A model generated the notes under the pieces. That model searched no databases, was not told the DNA's origin, and saw only the letters and a program-made list of their open reading frames with translations. DNA of 64,000 bases, from the NCBI GenBank assembly GCA_016721195.1, contig JADKIO010000012.1:1-64000 (forward strand), in the 5' to 3' direction. Origin of the DNA: Candidatus Geothrix skivensis (GTDB lineage: Bacteria > Acidobacteriota > Holophagae > Holophagales > Holophagaceae). Made by a program: the position numbers and the translations under genes. Shown one piece after another: positions 1-10,305 of this stretch (positions within the stretch are counted from its first letter, which is position 1; each line of letters begins with the position of its first letter).

Positions 1-508
<508 letters not shown>

Positions 509-520
509 GGAATCAGCCTA

Positions 521-1705
521 TCAAATCCGTTCGACCAGCATGGCCACACCACAGCCGCCACCCACGCAGAAGGGCGGCGATCCCCGAGCCGCTTGTCCTG
601 TGGTCCTGGAGCAGAGTGGGAGGGTGACCAGGATGCGGGTGCCGCTGGCGCCGATGGGGTGGCCGATAACGGCCCGGGCGCCACCGCGCAGGTTGACCTG
701 GCGGGATCAGATCAACGGCTCGGCGAGCACCCCCAGGCTCTGGGCGGCGAAGGCCTCGTTCAGCTCAGAGAGGTCGATGTCAGCCAGCTTCACCCTGGTC
801 TTGGCCAGCAGCTTCTGGATGGCTCGCACCGGCCCCAACCACTGGTGGCGGGATCGCCGCCTGGGCGAAGCCGAGGATGCCGGGCGATGGAGGCGCGCGG
901 GTCCTGGCGGCGGCGGCCTCGGAGGCCAGCACCAGGGCCCCGGCGCCGTCGTTGACGCCGCTGGCATTGCCGGCGGTCACCGTGCCGTCCTTCCGCAGAA
1001 GGCCGGCCCCGCAGCTAGCCGGAAGCTCTCGGCCGTGGCGTCGACCTTGATGCTCGTCCCGGTTGAGAGGCCATCGCCCTTCTTGGCGGCCAGGGTGACC
1101 GTGAAGATCTCCCGGTCGAAGGCCACGGCGAAAGCCTGGGCGGCGGCGGCATGAGCTGGCTCTGGAGGGCGAGGGTGTCCTGGACTTCCCGGCTGAGGCC
1201 GTGCCGAGCGGCGATGTTCTCCGCGGTGATGCCCACTTGGGTATCCCCCGGCAACGGCCCGCACAGAGGCCATCCTGGATCATGCTGTCCTCGGCTGGGT
1301 TTCCCCATGCGGGCGCCCCATCGGGCCGCCGGCGGCGCAGGTAGGCGTGTGGACATGCTTTCAGGTACCCCGGCCACCACGAGATCCGCGTCCCCCAGGA
1401 GGATGGACTGCGCGCCCAGCGCCGCGACGCCTTCGAGCCGGAGCCGAACACGGTTGGGGTGTGTGGGCCGGAGTCGCAAAGGAGGTCCGGCCTTCAGGGC
1501 CGCCAGCCGGGCCACGTTCTGGCTGCCACCGGCCTGGAGCACGTTGCCATCACCCACTCGCCCACGGCGGCGGGCTCCACGCCGCACCGGGCCGGAGCCT
1601 CCAGTGATGGCCAGGGCGCCAGTTGGACCGAGCCCAGAAGCGGGCCCCGCCAAACGCACCCCTACGGCAGTGCCGGGTGGCGGAAAGGATGGCTGTATGG
1701 GGCAC
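521..1705 (-). CDS. Acetyl-CoA acetyltransferase (thiolase), frame-disrupted
   Basis: Thiolase joining two acetyl-CoA into acetoacetyl-CoA, or cleaving 3-ketoacyl-CoA, in the cytoplasm. Joining the frames gives about 394 residues, the usual length. Visible pieces: ILSATR near the start, GNVLQAGGSQNVARLAALKAG, GAQSILLGDADLVVAG, QVGITAENIAARHGLSREVQD, LADIDLSELNEAFAAQSLGVL, the active-site histidine in GHPIGASGT and the C-terminal cysteine in GGGCGVAMLVERI. The segment around the nucleophilic cysteine (normally NRVCGSGL) falls in a disrupted stretch. The likely start is GTG at 1705 behind TAGGA. Several indels interrupt the reading frame, but conservation on both sides of each points to sequence errors rather than decay. 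Confidence 0.75.
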
Positions 1706-1802
1706 TCCTAGGAACAACAGAATTGTCTTGACTAAACCTTACTACCCGGGTTTCGTGAACTGCTCATCCCAGGCCGCCCTGGATCTTTCTCCCAGGAGCC
1801 CC

Positions 1803-2701
1803 ATGTCCCTCACCGGCCGCTGGATCCCCTTGTTCCTGGTCGGGGGTGCCCTGCTGGCCAGGTCCTCCCCCGCCTCCACCCCAGCGCCGCCCCCCTGCCA
1901 CGCCCCCATGATCGGGGTGGACTTGCCTTCCGACTCCGCACGGGGCAGGACGGAAAAGCTGACCATGGGCTCCAGCTCTGGGTGAAGAACCCGCAACGGC
2001 GCCTCCGGAGTGACCGGCTGGGATCGGGAGGAAGTCGCCTCACCGCCCCAGGTCCGGGGATAGCGAAAAAGCGCCGGGTGGAGCTGGTGCTCCTGCGAAG
2101 GGACGGACCTCAAATATCGAGGCGGTCTTCCAGCAACCCTCCTGAGCTTCAGCGCGTCTACATCAGCCCCGCTCCGGGATAAGCCCTGCGGGTGCCGCCC
2201 AGGCTCCGGGGCCACTGCCGAACCCACCAACGGCGCCCGTCACCGCGGAGCACCGGAGGGCTTCGCCCGCTGTCGAACCACCAACAGAAGCATCCGGGTC
2301 CACCACATCCGCGGGGAAGTGCAGGCCGATACCACCAATGGCTCCTTGAGGCCCGCCGCGGCGGCCCGCGTCAGGGGCAGCACCACCAACGGCAAGCGCG
2401 TCCTCGGGACGTGGAGGGCGGTATCGGCCGGAAACCGCCAATAGCACCATCCGCGCCCCGCAACCTGGACGGCTGGGGCGAGGGCATCCGCCTGGAATCC
2501 ACCAACAGCATCGAGGTCGGGCTGGGCAAGGCCACCGGTGATCTGCTGGCCGAGAACCGCTAACGGCTCCATGGATGTGCGCATTCCTGGCGCCCGGGTG
2601 ATCCAGAGATCACCAAGCACAGCGCCCGCGTGAAAATCCGGCGCACTCAGACCATCCGCCTGGAAACCACCAACGGCAGCATCCGGGTGAAAAAGGCTTG
2701 A
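1803..2701 (+). CDS. DUF4097-type secreted repeat protein, frame-disrupted
   Basis: Probable exported protein of the DUF4097 (beta-repeat, adhesin-like) type; its function is unknown. The start at 1803 has AGGAG spaced four bases ahead, followed by a signal-peptide-like MSLTGRWIPLFLVGGALL. From about 2270 to 2700 a short motif recurs in changing frames, each copy resembling ETTNGSIRV. The last copy, LETTNGSIRVKKA, ends at the stop at 2701. At least six copies are recognisable at the DNA level as variants of accaccaacggcagcatc. The middle is scrambled by several indels. Called from the repeat motif; the exact protein cannot be rebuilt. Confidence 0.5.
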
Positions 2702-2719
2702 GGGTAGTCTCTGGGCCCC

Positions 2720-4359
2720 ATGCGCCTGCTGCCCCCGTCCTCATCGCCACCCTGGGCCCGCAGGCCCAAAATATCCGCACCTCGGACGTGCAGGAGCGGC
2801 GCCGGCCAACGGCAGCGCCTGCCTGCTGGTGGAGCGGCGGGGGCCCCACCGCCTTCCACGCCACCCTGGTCTTCCGGGGGGCCGGGCAGAGGAAACAGCC
2901 GCCGCTGGCGCCACGGACCTGCTGGCCCGGGCGCTCTTCGGTCGACCCGGCCGAGGACATGGAAGCCAGGAAGGCCAGGCCCAGCCTGGAGCCCCTGCTC
3001 ACGCAGGAGGAGGGTCTGCTGGAAGCCCCTGCGCTCCGGGCGCCTCCGCCTGCGGCCGGGATCCAGCTTCCGCCTCCCACTGGCCCCTGGAGGGCCAGCC
3101 TGGGGAGGTCCAGACTCGCCTGACGGCGCTCTGCGCTGCCTCGCCGCTGGCGGACCTCTACAGCCCCCAGGGCGGTCGGCAGGGGCCGAGGCCACCGCGG
3201 ATGCCCTGCTGGGCCCAGACCGGGCTGCCCCAGGACGCCTTCGAGTTCTGGTGCCAGACCGAGGCCCAGCGCCTCCGCACCCTGCAGCTCAGCCGCTTCG
3301 CAAGGGCCAGGCCAGGCCTGACCGCCGGGCTCCGCGCCTGGCGTCCAGGGCCTCCGCCCTGCTCCCGGGGTGCGGCCTCCCCCGGACATCCCCTATGGCC
3401 GGGATCTGGCAGGACCACCTGCCCTCGTTGGAGGCCCTCCGCCGCTCGGACCTCTGGGCTTTGCCCAACGGGCTCTGCGGCCCGACCGCCTCACCCTCAT
3501 CGTCGTCGGCGGCCTCAGCCTGGAGGCCGCCCTGCCCCTGGTGGAACGCCACCTGGGCAGCCTTCCGGTCCCCCGACGGGAGGACGCGGTGCTGCCGAGA
3601 TCCCGGCAGATCTGGGGGATCGCCAGGTCCAGGCGACCCTCGAGGGGGGACGGCGGCTCCTCACGGGCTGGCGCATCCCCCCCCGCAGCCACCCGGATCA
3701 CCTGGCCCTGCGCATGGCAGCCCAGTTGCTCGGGGGGGGCCAGAGCAGCCGCCTGCAGGCCATGCTGGTGCGGCAGAAGACCTGGCCTGCCAGGTCGAGC
3801 TGAGCCTGGATGTGCCGGGAGGACGGTTCCGGGTCTCCGGTGGTGGATGTGAGGCCCGGCGAGGGACACAGCCTCGCCGAGGTCGAAGCGCCCTCCACAG
3901 TGAGTCCTGCGGCTCCAGCAGAGCCCATCCCCCAGGAGGAGTGGCAGCGGGGCCTCGCCATGCTGGAAGCGGATGCCTCGAATTCTGGATGATCCGCCGG
4001 CTCTGGCGCGGGCCCTGGGCCTGGCCTGGGCGAAGGCGGGGACTGGCGCTCCCTGGGACCGGACATCCAGCGACTGCGCCCTGGCACCGGAGGCCGTCCA
4101 GGCGGCGGTCCCGCGCCTGGCTGACGCCGTGCCACCGTACCAAGGTCCTGCTGGAGCCCAGTCCGGGCGAGAAGCCAGGACCCGGTTGAGAAGGATCTGG
4201 CCCGGGTGCTCGGGGCCCTCGCCGCCCTCGCATCCAGGACCTGGCCCAGCGGGAAGCTCGTCACCTCAGAGGGCATCCGGCAACTGCGCATGCTCAGGCC
4301 CGAGGAACGCCTCCGCACCCTCAAGCTGCTGCAGGCCAGCTCCCTCCGGAAAGCCATGA
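2720..4359 (+). CDS. M16 (insulinase-like) peptidase-family protein A, frame-disrupted
   Basis: First of two adjacent M16-family proteins, likely periplasmic. A signal-peptide-like start (MRLLP...LIATLG) leads to recognisable M16 segments in different frames: LVERRGPTAFHATLVFRG, GATDLLARALFGR, RLTLIVVGGLSLEAALPLVERHLG, LRMAAQLLGGGQSSRLQAMLV and IPQEEWQRGLAMLEADAS. The zinc motif HxxEH expected in the GATDLLARALF region is absent, so this looks like a non-catalytic subunit. The stop at 4357-4359 overlaps the ATG of the next gene (ATGA), which indicates translational coupling. Many indels split it. The family is clear; activity is doubtful. Confidence 0.6.
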
Positions 4360-5568
4360 GATCCCTGTTCCTGGTCGCCCTGGCCACCCCTCCCCTCAGG
4401 CCCAGCCCAGGATCCAGCGCTTCAGCCTGCCCAATGGGTTACGAGTGCTGCACCTGGAGAGCATGAGCATCCGCTGGTGCGGGCGCTCCTCCTGGTGCGG
4501 CTGGAGCCCAGCGACACGCCTCCGGACCACCAGGGCCTGCCCCTGCTGCTGCTCCAGACGCTCGGCCACGCGGACACCGCCGACCTGAAGGCGGAGGAGC
4601 TCGACCGACTGCTGGAGGAATCTGGCATCCAAGTGACGCCCACACTGGGCGCCGAAGGGCTCCGCTGGCGGCTGGTGGCCCGCAGCCGGGACACCGACCG
4701 GGCCTTGGGCCTGCTGGGGGACCGGCTGCTGCGGACCCTCTTCAACCCAGCGGCCCTGGAAACCCAGCGCCTGGGGGCGATCCGCCTGGCAGAAGGCCTG
4801 GGAGAACCGCCCCTGGCCCGGCAGCAACAGACCCCTCCTTGGCGATCCCGCGACCCGCGCGACCCCGCCAGCCTGGGCAGCATCACCTTCGAGGAGTTCC
4901 TCGCCTTCCACGCCAGGGTCCTCCGTCCGGACCAGGCCGTGCTGGTCCTGCATGGGGACCTTGGGCTGGAACAGGCCAAGCGGATGGTGCTGCTGAGCCT
5001 CGGCGCCTGGTCCCCGCCGCCGCCTGTGCGGGCGGCCCAGGTTTCCTTGGTCTCGGTGTCGACCCAGACCCCGGTAAATCCGCTCCTCCTGCCGGTGCCA
5101 GGAGAGGCGCTCCGCCCTCAGGCCTCGGCCCCCGACCGGTGGGACTCTCTGCCGAAGCGGCCTCCCTCCTAGCCCTCCCTGATTCCTGACCATGGAAACC
5201 TCAATCCCCTGCAGGTGACCCTGGAGGGGCACCACCTTCTGGCGACGTTGGATGCTCCGCCAGAAGCGGCCTCTGGCTGGTCCCTGCTCCGGGAACGACT
5301 GGAGGCCTTCCGGAGCCACGCGGGTTCACCCAGGCCGATCTGGACGGGGCCCGCCGGGCCTGGCGGTTGGGCCGGAGCCTGGATTCCCTCCATCCCGAAG
5401 CGCAGATGGACGCGGCCCTGGCGGAGGCCCCTGGGCCTGGGGGTCACCGAGGCGCGCATGATGGCCTTGACCCTGGAGCAGCTGAACGCGGAACTCCGGT
5501 CCTGGCTGGGCCAGGCCGGCTACGCCTCGGCGCAGCCGGAGACCCTGCGGACCTGGCCCGCCTTTTGA
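4356..5568 (+). CDS. M16 (insulinase-like) peptidase-family protein B, frame-disrupted
   Basis: Second M16-like protein, starting with a signal-peptide-like MRSLFLVALATP at 4356 and overlapping the first gene by four bases. After one frame change it reads RIQRFSLPNGLRVLHLE, the typical M16 opening, then a long clean stretch at about 4440-5172 with LKAEELDRLLEESGIQV, ALGLLGDRLLRTLFNPAALE and FLAFHARVLRPDQAVLVLHG. Another frame change near 5172-5207 precedes the C-terminal part ending LRTWPAF. The position of HxxEH is occupied by GLPLLLLQTLGH, so no zinc site is visible. The pair may act as a heterodimer, as M16B proteins often do, but neither partner shows the catalytic motif. Confidence 0.6.
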
Positions 5569-5623
5569 ACCCGTGAGGGCGCCCATCGCGGGGCCCGAAT
5601 CACTTCTGATCGCGACATCCCGT

Positions 5624-6502
5624 TCAGATCTTGACCCCGAAGCGCGAGGCCAGATCGAATACCGCGCCCGGATCCCCGCCACGACCGCCTCCGGCAGGTG
5701 CGGGGCCGGCGGCCTGCTTGTCCCAGCCATCCAGCGTCTCCAGGTAGTCCCGCAGGAACTGCTTGTCGAGGCTCGGCGGGTTGCTGCCCGGCGCCCAGCT
5801 GTCCGCCAGCCAGTAGCGGCTGCTGTCCGGGGTCAGAGCCTCGTCGATAAGGATGAGTTCCCCGCCATCGCTCAGACCGAACTCGAATTTGGTGTCCGCC
5901 AGCAGGATGCCGCGGGTGGCGGCCAGTTCCGCGCCGCGGTGGTAGAGCGCCAGGCTGAGCTCCCGCAGCTTCACGGCCAGGTCCATGCCCACGATCTCCG
6001 CCATCTGCTCGAAGGGGATGTTCTCGTCATGGCCTTCCTCGGCCTTGGTGGCCGGGGTGAAGATGGCCTCGGGGCAGCCGATCCGCGAGCCGGAGGCCCG
6101 CCGGGAGCGGCACACCGCAGACCCTGCTGCCGGCCTGATACTCCTTCCAGCCGCTGCCGGCCAGGTAGCCGCGCACCACGCATTCCACAGGCAGGGGACG
6201 GGTCTTCTCCACCACGACGGCGCGGCCCGCCAGGGCTGCCCGGAAGGGCTCCAGGCTCGCGGGCCAGCTGGGGTTGCCCCGGAAGTGGTTGGGCACCAGG
6301 TCCTCGGTGGCGGCGAACCAGTAGGCCGCCACGGCGGTGAGGATCCGCCCCTTGTCCGGAATGCCTTCGGGCATGACGCAGTCGAAGGCGCTGATGCGAT
6401 CCGTGGCCACGATGAGCAGCTGCTTCCCCAGGTCAGCACATCCCGGACCTTGCCCCGGCGGAAGATCGGAAAGGGAAGGTCGGTGCCGAGCAGAGTGGAC
6501 AT
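5624..6502 (-). CDS. purC: Phosphoribosylaminoimidazole-succinocarboxamide synthase (SAICAR synthase)
   Basis: Cytoplasmic purine-synthesis enzyme joining CAIR and aspartate with ATP hydrolysis. The start is ATG at 6502 (MSTLLGTDLPFPIFRRGKVRD, with the GKVRD signature). The middle is read in a second frame (LLIVATDRISAFDCVMPEGIP, then FAATEDLVPNHF and LPVECVVRGYLAGSGW), and the end returns to the first frame (ENIPFEQMAEIVG, LADTKFEFGL, DEALTPDSSRYW). The two compensating indels lie near 6440 and about 6100. Total length, about 292 residues, fits the family. As an essential enzyme with every motif present, it is probably intact in the organism. Confidence 0.9.
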   Translation of the reverse strand: MSTLLGTDLPFPIFRRGKVRDVLTWGSSCSSWPRIASAPSTASCPKAFRTRGGSSPPWRPTGSPPPRTWCPTTSGATPAGPRAWSPSGQPWRAAPSWWRRPVPCLWNAWCAATWPAAAGRSIRPAAGSAVCRSRRASGSRIGCPEAIFTPATKAEEGHDENIPFEQMAEIVGMDLAVKLRELSLALYHRGAELAATRGILLADTKFEFGLSDGGELILIDEALTPDSSRYWLADSWAPGSNPPSLDKQFLRDYLETLDGWDKQAAGPAPAGGGRGGDPGAVFDLASRFGVKI

Positions 6503-6546
6503 GGAGGCTCCAGAGGAGGCCTCCATCATCGCAGAGGAAGCTTGCC

Positions 6547-7592
6547 CTAGCCCAGTTCCGGGAGCTTCCGGGGTGTGGGGGCCCGACCAGTTCAGGCCAC
6601 CCGGGAGCAGGGCATAGCGGTTCATGATCCCGACCCAACGGGCCAGTTCGGCTTCCCGCACCAGGCCGTCGGGCCCGCCATGGGGCAGCCCCAGGAACTG
6701 GAGGTAGTCCTGCACCTCGGCCCCGGAAACCCCCAGCAGGGCCGGCAGGTCCTCCAGGTGGTGGTTCCGATCCCCGGGCAGGGGCGTCAACAGCCGGTAG
6801 TCGAAGGTCTCCCGCAGGACGGAGGCCGTGGCGGCAGGGTCCAGCTCCTGAGCCGCGTCCAGGTGGGGGAAGGGGTTCCCGCCCAGCAGGCCCAGGGACT
6901 GGGCCATGCCCAGGTGGGCCAGCAGGTGAACGGGGTGGACCTTGAGCACCGCCTCGAAGACGGTCCGAGCCTCCTGAATCCGACCCAGCCGCAGCAGGGC
7001 TTCCCCATGACGCAGCCTGGCCTCCACGCGCTCCGGTTCCGCCCTGGTCCAGCGCTCGGCCACGGCGGCCATCTCCTCGGCCATGCCCTGGGACCGGAAG
7101 AACCCCGCCAGGTAGGCGAGGGTCGTGATGTCCCTGGGCGCCAGCAGCAGCAGGCGGTCCAGGATTTCTGCAGCCCGGAGGGCTTGGCCCTCCTGGTCCA
7201 GGTGATGCGCCCAGTCCCGGAGGATCTCCACCTGACGAGCGACGGGGTGGTTGGGCGTGGACCGGGCAGGTTCAGCCGGGTGCAGCAGCTGCGTCCGCAC
7301 CCAGAGGTAGCGCAGGGGCGTTGCGGCCATCCGGACCGGCCAGTTCCTCCTCGATGGCGTGGACGATGGTCTTGAGCCCATGCTCCCAGAGGGGCGGCAG
7401 GGGCATCTGCACATGGGTTCGGAGCTCACGGGTGAGGGGTTCCAGGGGGTTGCCGGTCCGCCCCAGGTGCAGCCGGAGTCGGAGCATCTCAAGGCCCGGC
7501 TCGGGGCCCGGCTGGAAGGCCACCCGCAGGGCCAGCTCCCCGGTGTCCGGGTCGAAGTCATCGAGGATCAGGAAACGCAGGTGGGCCCGCAT
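6547..7592 (-). CDS. Tetratricopeptide-repeat protein
   Basis: Cytoplasmic protein of about 345 residues without a signal peptide. It begins MRAHLRFLILDDFDPDTGEL at 7592 and continues, after an indel near 7290, with TPR-like helical repeats such as LRAAEILDRLLLLAPRDITTLAYLAG, VEARLRHGEALLRLGRIQEARTVFEAVL and HLLAHLGMAQSLGLLGG. The probable stop is TAG at 6547-6549 after KLPELG, which needs one more frame change near 6570; without it the frame runs straight into purC. It lies directly upstream of purC and probably shares its transcript. No enzymatic domain is visible; the role is unknown. Confidence 0.6.
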
Positions 7593-7687
7593 GTAGGTGA
7601 GGTTAGCAAAGTTCTAGACCATAAGGAGGTTGACCAGCCCCGATCCCGGACTGATCATGCTCTAATCGACTGGTTAGGGGGGATGCC

Positions 7688-8275
7688 ATGCGCAAGCAGG
7701 TGTTGTTCGTGTCCGTGCTGGCCCTGCCCGCCATGGCGGGCGAGGTGGGACTGCTGGTGGACAAGCAGTTCGGGAAGGCCCAGACCGCCTCGGCCTTCAG
7801 CACCCAGAAATATGATGCCGTGAGCCCCACAGGCTTCGGCCTCCGCGTGGGATACGACGTCCTGGACCTGAAGGTCGCCGCCCTGCAGCTGAACGGCACC
7901 TGGCACAACAAGACCACCGGCGACCTGACCTACGGTGGCACCAAGCGCGGCGAGCTGGATAACCAGTACTGGGCCGCTGGCGCCATGGTGAACTGGAAGC
8001 TGCTGGTGAACGTGGGCGTGGGCGTGGAGTACCGCTCGGAGAAGCTCAGCTGGCGCTCAGCCGTGCCGCTCGGCAATGGTGACTCCACCCAGGGGCGCAC
8101 CTGGGCCCGTGTGAACCTGGGCTTCAGCATTCCCCTCCCCGTGGTCAGCCCCTTCTTTGCGCTGGAGGTCGCCGCACCTCTTTCGAAGCAGGACGCCACC
8201 TCCACCCCCAAGGACCTCACCGAGGCCCTGGCCCCCCAGGTGCAGATCGGCGTCTACGGCGGCATCCGCTTCTGA
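7688..8275 (+). CDS. Predicted outer-membrane beta-barrel protein
   Basis: 195-residue exported protein. A signal peptide (MRKQVLFVSVLALPAMA, cleavage after AMA) is followed by alternating hydrophobic/polar strands and a terminal phenylalanine (GGIRF), the usual C-terminal signal for outer-membrane barrel insertion. A strong Shine-Dalgarno (GGGGGGA) sits a few bases ahead of ATG. Length fits an eight-stranded barrel of the OmpA/OmpW size class, but I recognise no specific family. It is monocistronic, with a hairpin about 20 bases after the stop. No frame problems. Confidence 0.6.
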   Translation: MRKQVLFVSVLALPAMAGEVGLLVDKQFGKAQTASAFSTQKYDAVSPTGFGLRVGYDVLDLKVAALQLNGTWHNKTTGDLTYGGTKRGELDNQYWAAGAMVNWKLLVNVGVGVEYRSEKLSWRSAVPLGNGDSTQGRTWARVNLGFSIPLPVVSPFFALEVAAPLSKQDATSTPKDLTEALAPQVQIGVYGGIRF

Positions 8276-8297
8276 CCTTCAAGGGCTTAGGACGGAA

Positions 8298-8320
8298 AGG
8301 GGCACCTGGTGGTGTCCCCT
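8298..8320 (+). terminator. Hairpin after the barrel gene
   Basis: AGGGGCACC and GGTGTCCCCT pair around a TGGT loop with one bulged base, 22 bases downstream of the stop at 8275. There is no uridine tract, so intrinsic termination is uncertain. Confidence 0.4.
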
Positions 8321-8622
8321 AAGAGCGCCTAGCTAAACCCGACGATGCCGCGATGATGCCAGCCGGGATGCACCGCCAGGAAGGGCCCGCAGGGCAACGT
8401 GGTTCGTTGTTCAAGGGACCTGACGCCGCGGGGCGCCCAGCTGGCTTCATCCCTGCGGGCGAGGGGCGGCGGGCGTCGCGATCCAGCGTCACGCTCGTCG
8501 CGCGGTACCCGCTACGCTTTGACTCGCGTTCCTCGCCTCGCTCGCCCGGCACCCCTCGCGCGGCGACGTGGGGTTTGCTAGGCGCTCTTGGCGTATGATG
8601 GAGGCTCATTCTCCGAGGGACG
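8321..8622. other. Intergenic region, no gene seen
   Basis: About 300 GC-rich bases with no credible coding frame on either strand. A possible -10 element, TATGAT, lies at 8594-8599 ahead of the phosphodiesterase start at 8623, but no good -35 is visible at the right distance. Confidence 0.4.
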
Positions 8623-9384
8623 ATGGAACTCCGGATCCTGGGCTGCAGCGGCGGCGAGGCGGATGGCGAGCGCCTGACGGGCCTGCTCGTCAACGGCTGC
8701 GTGGCCATCGACGCGGGCTCCATCACGGCGGCCCTCCGGGTGGAAGAGCAGGTGAAGATCCAGCACGTCTTCATCAGCCACTCGCACCTGGACCACATCT
8801 GCACCTTGCCCTTCTTCACCAAGAACATCTTCGGCCGCACCCACGACGCGGTGGAGATCCACGCCCTTCCCGAAACCCTCGACGTGCTCCGCCGCCACCT
8901 CTTCAACGACGAGCTGTGGCCGGATTTCAGTGTGATCCCCAGCCCCAACGACCCCACCATTCGCTACACGGAGATCGAGCCGGAGCGTGCCTACCAGGTC
9001 TGCGGCCTGGCCATCACCCCCATCCGCGTGAACCACCTGGTGCCCTGCGTGGGCTTCAGGGTGGAAGACGGCCGGGACGCCTTCATCTTCACCAGCGATA
9101 CCGCGGAAACAGACCGCATCTGGGAAGTGGCCAACGCCACCCCCAACCTCCGCCTGGTCATCGCCGAGGCCAGCTTCCCCAACGAGCAGGCCTGGCTGGC
9201 GGAGGCTTCCAAGCACCTCACCCCCGCCAAGCTCGGCGCCGAATTGAAGAAGCTGAAGCGGGACGTCCCAGTACGGATCTACCACCTGACACCCGGCGAC
9301 AGGTCCACCATGCTGCCCCAATTGAAGGCCCTCGGGGATGCCCGCGTCAGCCTGCTGGACCAGGACGAGCACCTGGTCTGGTGA
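8623..9384 (+). CDS. Metallo-beta-lactamase-fold phosphodiesterase (cyclic-nucleotide PDE class II-like)
   Basis: 253-residue cytoplasmic hydrolase. MELRILGCSGGE opens the fold. HSHLDH at about residues 56-61 is the metal-binding HxHxDH motif, a further histidine lies in NHLVPCVGF, the aspartate in FTSDTAETD and a late histidine in IYHLTPGD. This arrangement resembles class II 3',5'-cyclic-nucleotide phosphodiesterases (PDE1/CpdP type) more than RNase Z or glyoxalase II. The likely substrate is a cyclic nucleotide, but another phosphodiester cannot be excluded. The gene is complete and converges with the Hpt gene five bases later. Confidence 0.7.
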   Translation: MELRILGCSGGEADGERLTGLLVNGCVAIDAGSITAALRVEEQVKIQHVFISHSHLDHICTLPFFTKNIFGRTHDAVEIHALPETLDVLRRHLFNDELWPDFSVIPSPNDPTIRYTEIEPERAYQVCGLAITPIRVNHLVPCVGFRVEDGRDAFIFTSDTAETDRIWEVANATPNLRLVIAEASFPNEQAWLAEASKHLTPAKLGAELKKLKRDVPVRIYHLTPGDRSTMLPQLKALGDARVSLLDQDEHLVW

Positions 9385-9388
9385 GGTG

Positions 9389-9745
9389 TCAGGTCTGGGG
9401 GTAGGCCTGTTGCAGGGCCTGTAGCGCCTCGTCGTAGACAGCGGGCAGACCCTCGGCCAACGCGGGCGCCCGTTCCAGTTGGTCCGCCAGCACGCAGGCT
9501 TCGATGCGCGAGGCCAGTTCGGCAAAACGCGCCAGCCCCATGTTGCTCAGGGCCCCCTTCAGCTGATGGGCTTCCATTCGGGTCTGCGGTCCATCGCCCG
9601 CGGCCAGCGCGGCCCGAAGGAGGGCCATGCGGGTAGGGACATCCTCCTGGAACAGGACGATCAGTTCCTGGACCAGCGCCGGCGAAGCCCCCAGTTCCAG
9701 AAGGTCGCGCAGGGGCCGGGGATCCAGGATCGGCAGTTCGTTCAA
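9389..9745 (-). CDS. Hpt-domain phosphotransfer protein
   Basis: 118-residue stand-alone histidine phosphotransfer protein. The core AHQLKGALSNMGL carries the phosphorylatable histidine in the H-x-L-K-G context at about residue 57. The rest is helical, as expected for a four-helix Hpt bundle, with no other domain. It would relay phosphate between a hybrid kinase and a response regulator. Candidate partners in the window are the hybrid kinase at 53882-55984, which has its own Hpt domain, and the single-domain regulator at 37126; neither is adjacent. The gene sits downstream of the ATP synthase operon on the same strand. Confidence 0.75.
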   Translation of the reverse strand: MNELPILDPRPLRDLLELGASPALVQELIVLFQEDVPTRMALLRAALAAGDGPQTRMEAHQLKGALSNMGLARFAELASRIEACVLADQLERAPALAEGLPAVYDEALQALQQAYPQT

Positions 9746-9821
9746 GCGGCGCTCCTGGGAAGGGGACCTGCCTGTTCTGTAGATTTCCGCCCGAGCCGAC
9801 GGGCGGGGTTCCCGTGTGGTG

Positions 9822-10244
9822 CTAGAAGCCGTGGCCCGAGGGATGACCGGCGGCCTGGAGGCGGATGAGGCTGGCGTCCAGCTTGGCTTGGGCGTTGGCC
9901 ATGTCGTGCTCGGTCTGGGCTTCCTTCAGGAGCTTCAGGGCCCGCTGGCGCGAAGCCTCGGCCCGCTCCAGATCGATCATGTCCATGGTCTCGCTCTCCC
10001 GGGCCAGGATGGTGACCCGGTCGGGGCCCACTTCGGCGAAGCCGCCGAAGACGGTGATCCAGTGTTTCTGACCTTCCTGGAAGTAGTAGAGCAGCCCGTC
10101 GCCCACCTCGGTCATGAGGGGCGTGTGGCCCGGCAGGATGCCGTAGTAGCCCCGGGCAGCCGTGGGGAATTGCACTTCCGCCACCTCGGCGGAAAATACG
10201 GGCCGCTCCGGGGTCACCACTTCCAGTTTGATCAGTTGGGACAT
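9822..10244 (-). CDS. atpC: ATP synthase epsilon subunit
   Basis: 140-residue F1 epsilon subunit of the central stalk, which couples rotation and inhibits ATP hydrolysis. The N-terminal beta-sandwich shows LEVVTPERPVFSAEVAEVQFPT and GYYGILPGHTPLM, both family hallmarks, followed by a helical C-terminal domain rich in Glu, Arg and Ala. It is the last gene of the ATP synthase operon, 61 bases after atpD. Complete and undisturbed. Confidence 0.95.
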   Translation of the reverse strand: MSQLIKLEVVTPERPVFSAEVAEVQFPTAARGYYGILPGHTPLMTEVGDGLLYYFQEGQKHWITVFGGFAEVGPDRVTILARESETMDMIDLERAEASRQRALKLLKEAQTEHDMANAQAKLDASLIRLQAAGHPSGHGF

Positions 10245-10305
10245 GGCGATCTCTTTGTAAGACCCGGAATCCGCATCGCGGATTCCGGGCAGGGGAAAAG
10301 CGAAC

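Noticed and set aside
5624..7561. Apparent 645-aa fusion of a TPR protein and SAICAR synthase
   Set aside because: The two halves belong to separate proteins, and a stop (TAG at 6547-6549) in a neighbouring frame fits the TPR protein end. The continuous frame is produced by indels.
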